DNA of 5,498 bases. It comes from RGIG7332 sp045589235. Lineage in GTDB: Bacteria > Bacillota > Clostridia > Oscillospirales > JAAYXM01. Shown here one piece after another: positions 1-3,863 of this stretch. Within the stretch, counting starts at the first letter, position 1. Each line of letters starts with the position of its first letter. A program made the position numbers and the translations under genes. The stretch is taken from contig JAZNOR010000025.1 of the NCBI GenBank assembly GCA_045589235.1, forward strand, positions 1-5,498. The letters run 5' to 3'. The notes under the pieces were generated by a model. It saw only the letters and a list, made by a program, of their open reading frames with translations. It searched no databases and was not told the DNA's origin.

Positions 1-1051
1 AAAAGCAGCAGCAATCAACCCGAATCCATCAAAGCGTGAGATGGATATGCTCCTTGCAAACGGCGAGCAGATGTCAATTGCGCTTATGGCAATGGCGATT
101 GAGAGCATGGGCTATCCGGTAATATCACTCACCGGCTGGCAGGTAGGAATGGAAACTGATTCAAACTACGGTAGCGCGCGAATTAAGAAAATAAATGCAA
201 CCCGTGTTGAGGAAGAGCTTGCGCATAGAAAAATAGTTCTTGTTGCAGGCTTCCAGGGTATCAATAAGTATAACGATGTAACAACACTTGGCCGTGGTGG
301 TTCAGATACTACGGCAGTAGCACTTGCGGTTGCCCTAAAGGCAGACCTTTGCCAGATATATACCGACGTTGACGGTGTATACACTGCAGACCCGCGCTAT
401 GTAAAAGGCGCACGCAAGCTTGAGGCAATAACATATGACGAAATGTTAGAACTCGCATCACTCGGCGCAAATGTATTACACAACCGTTCGGTTGAAATGG
501 CAAAACGCTATAACGTAGACTTAGAGGTAATTTCAAGCTTTACCAAACAACCGGGCACAAAAATTAAGGAGGCACCTAATATGGAAAAAATGAATGTATC
601 AGGCGTTGCAAAGGATAAAGACGTAGCAAGAATATCACTTATCAATTTAGCAGATGTACCGGGAATTGCATTTAAGATTTTCTCATCCCTCGCATCAAAG
701 AAGATAAATGTAGATATCATTCTCCAGTCAATCGGACGTGATAATAATAAGGATATCAGCTTTACAGTGCCGACAGGCAGTGTGGAGTCAGCAGTTAAGA
801 TTTTAGAGGAAAACAGAGATAAAATCGGCTTTGAGAAGATTGAGGTAAACGATAAGGTATGTAAGGTATCAATCGTTGGTGCCGGAATGATAAACAATCC
901 GGGAGTTGCAGCGAGCATGTTTGAAGCACTTTATGATGCAAATATCAATATTCAGATGATTTCAACAAGTGAGCTCAAGGTTTCAGTACTCATTGACGAG
1001 AACGATACCGATAAAGCGCTCAATGCAATTCACGATAAATTTTTTGCATAA
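1..1051 (+). CDS. lysC: Aspartate kinase, 5'-truncated by window edge
   Basis: Aspartokinase phosphorylates L-aspartate with ATP, the first step towards lysine, threonine, methionine and diaminopimelate; it is cytosolic. The reading frame is open from base 2, and the bases before the first ATG (41) encode K-A-A-A-I-N-P-N-P-S-K-R-E, typical aspartokinase sequence. The gene therefore enters from the left, and roughly 50-60 residues including the KFGGTS motif are missing. Visible kinase signatures are GEQMSIAL (62-85), the GRGGSDTTA nucleotide-binding motif (290-316) and TDVDGVYTADPR (362-397). Two ACT domains follow, about 620-830 and 850-1048, as in allosterically inhibited enzymes. The stop is TAA 1049-1051. 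An internal ribosome binding site and in-frame ATG at 581 split the kinase and ACT halves and are listed separately. Which amino acid inhibits the enzyme cannot be read from the sequence. Family assignment is very secure; the lysC symbol is the usual one for this type. Confidence 0.95.
   Translation, partial: KAAAINPNPSKREMDMLLANGEQMSIALMAMAIESMGYPVISLTGWQVGMETDSNYGSARIKKINATRVEEELAHRKIVLVAGFQGINKYNDVTTLGRGGSDTTAVALAVALKADLCQIYTDVDGVYTADPRYVKGARKLEAITYDEMLELASLGANVLHNRSVEMAKRYNVDLEVISSFTKQPGTKIKEAPNMEKMNVSGVAKDKDVARISLINLADVPGIAFKIFSSLASKKINVDIILQSIGRDNNKDISFTVPTGSVESAVKILEENRDKIGFEKIEVNDKVCKVSIVGAGMINNPGVAASMFEALYDANINIQMISTSELKVSVLIDENDTDKALNAIHDKFFA
566..572 (+). promoter_or_regulatory. 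Internal Shine-Dalgarno inside lysC
   Basis: AAGGAGG lies inside coding sequence, 8 bases before the in-frame ATG at 581. It is as strong as the ribosome binding sites of the independent genes in this window and sits at the kinase-to-ACT linker, where a beta-subunit start would be needed. Confidence 0.65.
581..1051 (+). CDS. Probable internal ORF: aspartokinase regulatory beta subunit (in-frame, nested)
   Basis: An ATG at 581-583, in frame with the aspartokinase gene, is preceded by AAGGAGG (566-572) at an 8-base spacing. Translation from it would give a 156-residue protein holding only the two ACT domains; it starts MEKMNVSGVAK, just before the first ACT strand. Bacillus-type aspartokinase II is known to be made as an alpha subunit plus a beta subunit initiated in-frame inside the same gene at the equivalent place. 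The sequence shows the signal and the position. Use of this start is inference. A second ATG at 590 could also be used from the same ribosome binding site, though with wider spacing. Confidence 0.62.
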   Translation: MEKMNVSGVAKDKDVARISLINLADVPGIAFKIFSSLASKKINVDIILQSIGRDNNKDISFTVPTGSVESAVKILEENRDKIGFEKIEVNDKVCKVSIVGAGMINNPGVAASMFEALYDANINIQMISTSELKVSVLIDENDTDKALNAIHDKFFA

Positions 1052-1078
1052 ATCATAGATAAATATCATATATATTAT

Positions 1079-1114
1079 GTGCACCACAAAAGTTGTTTTG
1101 TGGTGCACTTTTTT
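1079..1114 (+). terminator. Intrinsic terminator after lysC
   Basis: A perfect 13-bp inverted repeat, GTGCACCACAAAA (1079-1091) and TTTTGTGGTGCAC (1096-1108), with a GTTG loop and followed by six T (1109-1114). It begins 27 bases past the lysC stop codon. On the opposite strand the hairpin is followed by mixed A/T rather than a T run, so it is probably weak for the convergent gene at 1159. Confidence 0.93.
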
Positions 1115-1158
1115 GTTATGAAAATGATAATGCATAAGAATAGAGATTATATCATGGC

Positions 1159-1374
1159 TTATTTATCCTGATATTTTAACAAAATTTCTCGGAATTTTGC
1201 GGCATGGAGTCCTTCTTCGACCGCGAAATCGGAAAACACCTTTGATGCCAACTTATCATCGGATATTTCGTGCGCATAAGTTTCAAAATCCCGCACCAGC
1301 ATCATCGAATCCTGCCACGCACGCATTACCTTATCGCGTGTTGTTATATTTACTTCATTCGGATTATTTGACAT
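1159..1374 (-). CDS. Small ferritin/rubrerythrin-like helical protein (71 aa)
   Basis: This 71-residue protein is predicted to be two helices: about residues 12-37, then 40-69 after an S-D-D turn. The second helix has E53, E54 and H57 in the sequence F-A-V-E-E-G-L-H-A-A-K-F-R-E, closely resembling the ExxH helix of rubrerythrin/ferritin-like di-iron proteins. The expected partner glutamate in the first helix would fall near residue 21, where Q21 and D22 are found. A complete metal site is therefore not evident, and any site would probably need dimerisation. Full ferritin-like domains have four helices and about 130-150 residues; this is half of one, with no sign of frameshift or remnants on either side. 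The start ATG (1372-1374) has AAAGGAGAA upstream at good spacing, inside the hairpin described separately. It is the second gene of a unit with the flavin-reductase-like gene. Role unknown; an oxidative-stress or redox role is a guess from the fold and neighbour. Confidence 0.72.
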   Translation of the reverse strand: MSNNPNEVNITTRDKVMRAWQDSMMLVRDFETYAHEISDDKLASKVFSDFAVEEGLHAAKFREILLKYQDK

Positions 1375-1424
1375 AAAAATTCTCCTTTATCTGTTTTTAA
1401 TAGTGTTTGCAGATAAAGGAGAAT
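1375..1424 (-). promoter_or_regulatory. Intergenic hairpin with U-tract that encloses the downstream ribosome binding site
   Basis: A perfect 15-bp inverted repeat, ATTCTCCTTTATCTG on the + strand at 1379-1393 and CAGATAAAGGAGAAT at 1410-1424, with a 16-base loop. Read on the - strand transcript, the first arm begins four bases after the flavin-reductase stop codon (TAG, 1431-1429). The second arm contains the AAAGGAG Shine-Dalgarno of the next gene. Five T (1379-1375; the first is also the last base of the stem) then run directly into its ATG. The structure can be read as an intrinsic terminator, as a Shine-Dalgarno sequestering stem opened by the ribosome finishing the upstream gene, or as both. 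The stem is A/T-rich (5 G/C pairs of 15), so it should be moderately stable. Confidence 0.8.
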
Positions 1425-1428
1425 AATA

Positions 1429-1923
1429 CTATTTAATTAAAATTTCTTCTATTTCGCAAGTGTAAATTCTGTGAAAGTCGCCATTTTTGTAATTTGAAAG
1501 CAGAGTTTTGTCAATAAAATTATCTTCCGACATATCCTGCTTATAAATCACTTTACAGCGAATTATAAGCTTTGCTTCACGAAATGCAACGCTGTCGCCA
1601 CAGGGAATAGGATTTAATTTGCATTCGCGCGCTTTGTCATATTCACGACCGCTGTGACTTCCGCAGAATTTAAGTGCATCGCGATATTCTTCGGTAAAGA
1701 AGGAGAGTGTTAAACTTCCGCATTTTTCAATAAATTCATAAGTGTAGCGCGACGGACGCACATAAACGTTACACACATTTTTGTTCCACAAAAAACCAAC
1801 TCCGCCCCATGATGCGGTCATTGTGTTGTAATTTTTCACATCGCCCGATGTGACTAGCATCCAGTCAGAACCAATCAAGTTGAAAACGTTCTCGTTTAAT
1901 TCATTTGGCGCAATTGTTTTCAC
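1429..1923 (-). CDS. Flavin reductase-like FMN-binding domain protein
   Basis: A 164-residue cytosolic protein of the flavin reductase / flavoredoxin-like split-barrel family, whose members bind FMN and reduce flavins or pass electrons from NAD(P)H to partners. Visible signatures are the N-T-M-T-A-S-W-G-G segment (33-41), typical of the FMN-binding strand, a V-R-P-S-R-Y-T-Y-E-F-I segment (55-65) typical of the following helix, and a region around residues 85-105 (K-F-C-G-S-H-S-G-R-E-Y-D-K) in the usual substrate-side loop. The length fits a single domain. The start is GTG at 1923-1921, supported by GAGGTGA (1936-1930) six bases upstream. The overlapping ATG (1925-1923) is in another frame and is followed at once by TGA. 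It has a consensus promoter directly upstream and is followed by the ferritin-like gene. The true substrate or electron partner is not known. Confidence 0.85.
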   Translation of the reverse strand: MKTIAPNELNENVFNLIGSDWMLVTSGDVKNYNTMTASWGGVGFLWNKNVCNVYVRPSRYTYEFIEKCGSLTLSFFTEEYRDALKFCGSHSGREYDKARECKLNPIPCGDSVAFREAKLIIRCKVIYKQDMSEDNFIDKTLLSNYKNGDFHRIYTCEIEEILIK

Positions 1924-1942
1924 ATTAAATCACCTCATATTC

Positions 1943-1971
1943 ATTATAAAAAGAAGAAAAGCATCTGTCAA
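1943..1971 (-). promoter_or_regulatory. Consensus sigma-A promoter for the flavin reductase gene
   Basis: On the - strand, TTGACA (1971-1966) and TATAAT (1948-1943) are both perfect and separated by 17 bases. The start of transcription should be near 1938-1936, only about 13-15 bases from the GTG start codon. The Shine-Dalgarno (1936-1930) is therefore almost at the 5' end of the message. Confidence 0.9.
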
Positions 1972-2056
1972 GGCAGGCTTGTACTTTTATTTTGATGTCA
2001 AGAAATTTTAACTTCCTGCATATATATGTAAAAAAAGCAAGGAGGAAGAAGGAACT

Positions 2057-2980
2057 ATGCAAAATTTTTTACCCGAGGGCTCGCTGATCAATACAGAGCA
2101 CAACAGGTTTTTAACTTCGAGCATTTCGGCTCTGCATACAGCATTTTTAAATGAGGAAATCATCGAAGGGCGCGTTGTACTTTGCGATGCCGCGCACAAT
2201 TTAATTGTAAAGTTGGGAAACTTCACCGGTATTGTTCCGCATGATGAAGCGGCACTTGGAATAAGCGAGGGTGAGGTGCGCGAAATAGCGGTTATATCAA
2301 GAGTAGGAAAGCCGATTTCCGTTGTGGTTTCCGAAATAAACACAGAGGGTGATGAGGTGGAGGTTAAGCTCTCACGCAGAGTTGCGCAGGAGAGAGCAAG
2401 GGAACACTTTCTAAACTCACTCGAATGCGGCGATGTGATTTCGGCAACCGTTACACATCTTGAGCCGTTTGGTGCATTCGTTGACATCGGGTGTGGTGTG
2501 GTGTCATTAATCGGGATAGAAAATATTTCCGTGTCGCGCATTTCACATCCGCGCGATAGGTTTTACATAGGACAGAAAATTTGCGCTGCGGTCAAAGAAA
2601 TTGATGTTTTGCGCGGCAGAATTTCACTTACGCATCGCGAATTGCTCGGAACATGGCAGGAAAATGCAGATAAATTTGAAGCAGGCCAGACTGTGCGTGG
2701 AGTTGTACGCGGTGTTGAGGAATATGGAATTTTCGTTGAGCTTGCGCCGAACTTATCGGGTCTTGCCGAGAAACGCGATGATTTATCTGAGGGCGATTGT
2801 GTGTCGGTATTTATTAAAAATATTGCTGAGGATAAAATGAAAATCAAATTGATTGTTATTGACAAAATAGACGATGAAAAGCGGGGAGAAATTGAATATT
2901 TCATCCGCGACGGAAAAATAAAACACTGGTGTTATTCACCTGATTCATGTACGAAAAAGAAGATTTATACTGATTTTTAA
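2057..2980 (+). CDS. Three-S1-domain RNA-binding protein (ribosomal protein S1-like)
   Basis: A 307-residue protein built mainly of S1 (OB-fold) RNA-binding domains, as in ribosomal protein S1. Domain 1 covers about residues 34-107 (E-I-I-E-G-R-V-V to V-K-L-S-R-R). Domain 2, about 124-192, is the most canonical, with F-G-A-F-V-D-I-G at 138-145, the exposed aromatic surface that contacts RNA, and I-S-L-T closing the barrel. Domain 3, about 208-267, has Y-G-I-F-V-E-L at 223-229 but a shorter, less canonical second half. The tail (about 275-307) is charged, contains two cysteines (C292, C298), and is unlike S1. The ATG is preceded by AAGGAGG (2039-2045) and a second purine-rich AGAAGG nearer the start. 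Full-length S1 has four to six domains, so this is either a short clostridial S1 or a paralogue that binds mRNA. It is divergent from the flavin reductase gene; I see no strong + strand promoter in the 133-base gap. Confidence 0.87.
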   Translation: MQNFLPEGSLINTEHNRFLTSSISALHTAFLNEEIIEGRVVLCDAAHNLIVKLGNFTGIVPHDEAALGISEGEVREIAVISRVGKPISVVVSEINTEGDEVEVKLSRRVAQERAREHFLNSLECGDVISATVTHLEPFGAFVDIGCGVVSLIGIENISVSRISHPRDRFYIGQKICAAVKEIDVLRGRISLTHRELLGTWQENADKFEAGQTVRGVVRGVEEYGIFVELAPNLSGLAEKRDDLSEGDCVSVFIKNIAEDKMKIKLIVIDKIDDEKRGEIEYFIRDGKIKHWCYSPDSCTKKKIYTDF

Positions 2981-2984
2981 AATT

Positions 2985-3013
2985 AAAAGCCTTGGTTTAA
3001 AACCAAGGCTTTT
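2985..3013. terminator. Bidirectional intrinsic terminator between convergent genes
   Basis: AAAAGCCTTGG (2985-2995) pairs perfectly with CCAAGGCTTTT (3003-3013) around a TTTAAAA loop, whose ends can pair further. The A run on the left and the T run on the right give a short U-tract in either direction. It lies 4 bases after the S1-protein stop and about 30 bases after the stop of the convergent DUF4176 gene, so it probably ends both transcripts. Confidence 0.9.
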
Positions 3014-3042
3014 GTAATTAAAGCGAAACGAACGAGGGGTAA

Positions 3043-3306
3043 TTAAGATGCGAATTTTTTAGAATTTAAAATTTCCTGCATCTTTTTATCCATATCCGAA
3101 GCGTAACCGGGATAAATAACTTTTTCAACTTCCTCGTGCTGGAAGAAAATGTTGTATTTATCTCCGAGATTACCCTCGGGATAAAGGCAAGCGACATAGT
3201 CCCAAACTAAGTTTGAGTCAGCTTGAATCTGCGCTCTGCCATATATCATAAGCGGACGATTTCCGCCTTTTAAAGTTACAACAGTTCCAATCGGATAATA
3301 TTTCAT
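3043..3306 (-). CDS. DUF4176 family protein, T7SS-associated
   Basis: This 87-residue protein matches the DUF4176 pattern along nearly its whole length: P-I-G-T-V-V near the N-terminus (5-10), L-M-I-Y-G-R (19-24), W-D-Y-V-A-C-L-Y-P-E-G-N-L-G (35-48), and F-F-Q-H-E-E-V-E-K-V-I-Y-P-G-Y (54-68), followed by a helical tail. It has no signal peptide or membrane segment, so it should be cytosolic. Family members are repeatedly encoded beside type VII secretion effectors (LXG toxins) in Firmicutes, where an accessory or chaperone-like role is proposed. Here it is the last gene of a cassette with a large modular protein and a membrane protein. The start ATG (3306-3304) has AAGGAGGTGG at good spacing, and 38 bases separate it from the upstream stop. 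Family assignment is firm; function is inferred from context. Confidence 0.86.
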   Translation of the reverse strand: MKYYPIGTVVTLKGGNRPLMIYGRAQIQADSNLVWDYVACLYPEGNLGDKYNIFFQHEEVEKVIYPGYASDMDKKMQEILNSKKFAS

Positions 3307-3344
3307 ATTCCACCTCCTTTTCGGTGAATATTTAGTTAATTAGC

Positions 3345-3806
3345 TTAACAGAAGAATATAAAAGCATCAATTGTTACATATAGCCACAGAGCTAAAGCAA
3401 TTACAAAAGAAACAGTATAAAGAAACCAGTAACCTTTGTTTAGAGAAAAGCTTCCATTGTTTTTGAGTGAATATATGTCATTTGTTGAACAGTTATGTGA
3501 AGTTAAAAATGGACCATATGCCAACATGAAAAACCACACACTACCTTGAAATGAAGAATATAAAAAGTCTGAAATGTTAGGAATAGATATTAAATATGAC
3601 AAAACTCCCAATATTGTCGAAACCATTGGAGGTGTGTTCATAATTAGTAATTTGCGAAAATGACATTTGCGGAAAGTTCTTGGTATTTCAGCTTTTTGAA
3701 TTTCGTCACAATTATCTGTTTTTGGTTTTGGCATTGACACTGAAGTGAAAATAAAGATAAAGTTTACCCACAAATAATAAACTGCAAGTTGTATTAAAAT
3801 GTTCAT
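3345..3806 (-). CDS. Small integral membrane protein, candidate immunity protein
   Basis: I do not recognise the family of this 153-residue protein. Four hydrophobic stretches are visible: about residues 3-23, 58-80, 88-102 (short) and 126-150. Between the first and second lies a charged, basic loop (25-56; K, R, and two Cys), and between the third and fourth a polar N/S-rich loop. The last segment runs to the C-terminal FFC. The gene starts at ATG 3806-3804 with GGAGGA six bases upstream, 57 bases after the stop of the 528-residue protein, and no terminator lies between them. Five 60-base rows in 3361-3660 count at 25-33% G+C, lower than the upstream gene's 5' part. A multi-pass protein directly downstream of a protein with a glycine-zipper membrane domain is the usual arrangement for immunity to pore-forming toxins. 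That function is inference; a transporter-like or structural membrane role is not excluded. Confidence 0.75.
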   Translation of the reverse strand: MNILIQLAVYYLWVNFIFIFTSVSMPKPKTDNCDEIQKAEIPRTFRKCHFRKLLIMNTPPMVSTILGVLSYLISIPNISDFLYSSFQGSVWFFMLAYGPFLTSHNCSTNDIYSLKNNGSFSLNKGYWFLYTVSFVIALALWLYVTIDAFIFFC

Positions 3807-3863
3807 TTTACATCCTCCAGACTTTTTACAAAAACTTGATAAAACGAAATTACCGATTTTTTA

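Noticed and set aside
508..918. Open frame of 136 residues on the - strand inside lysC.
   Set aside because: It lies antisense to a secure aspartokinase gene, with no family resemblance and no plausible ribosome binding site context.
1079..1108. The lysC terminator hairpin as an equally good terminator for the - strand ferritin-like gene.
   Set aside because: On the - strand the stem is followed by mixed A/T rather than a T run; weak activity remains possible.
1979..2011. TTGTAC and nearby T/A-rich stretches as a + strand promoter for the S1 gene.
   Set aside because: No -10 box of reasonable quality falls at 16-18 bases from this or the TTGATG at 1992.
2008..2541. Open frame of 177 residues on the - strand over the S1-protein gene.
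   Set aside because: A serine/threonine-rich shadow translation of a clear S1-domain gene; no recognisable domain.
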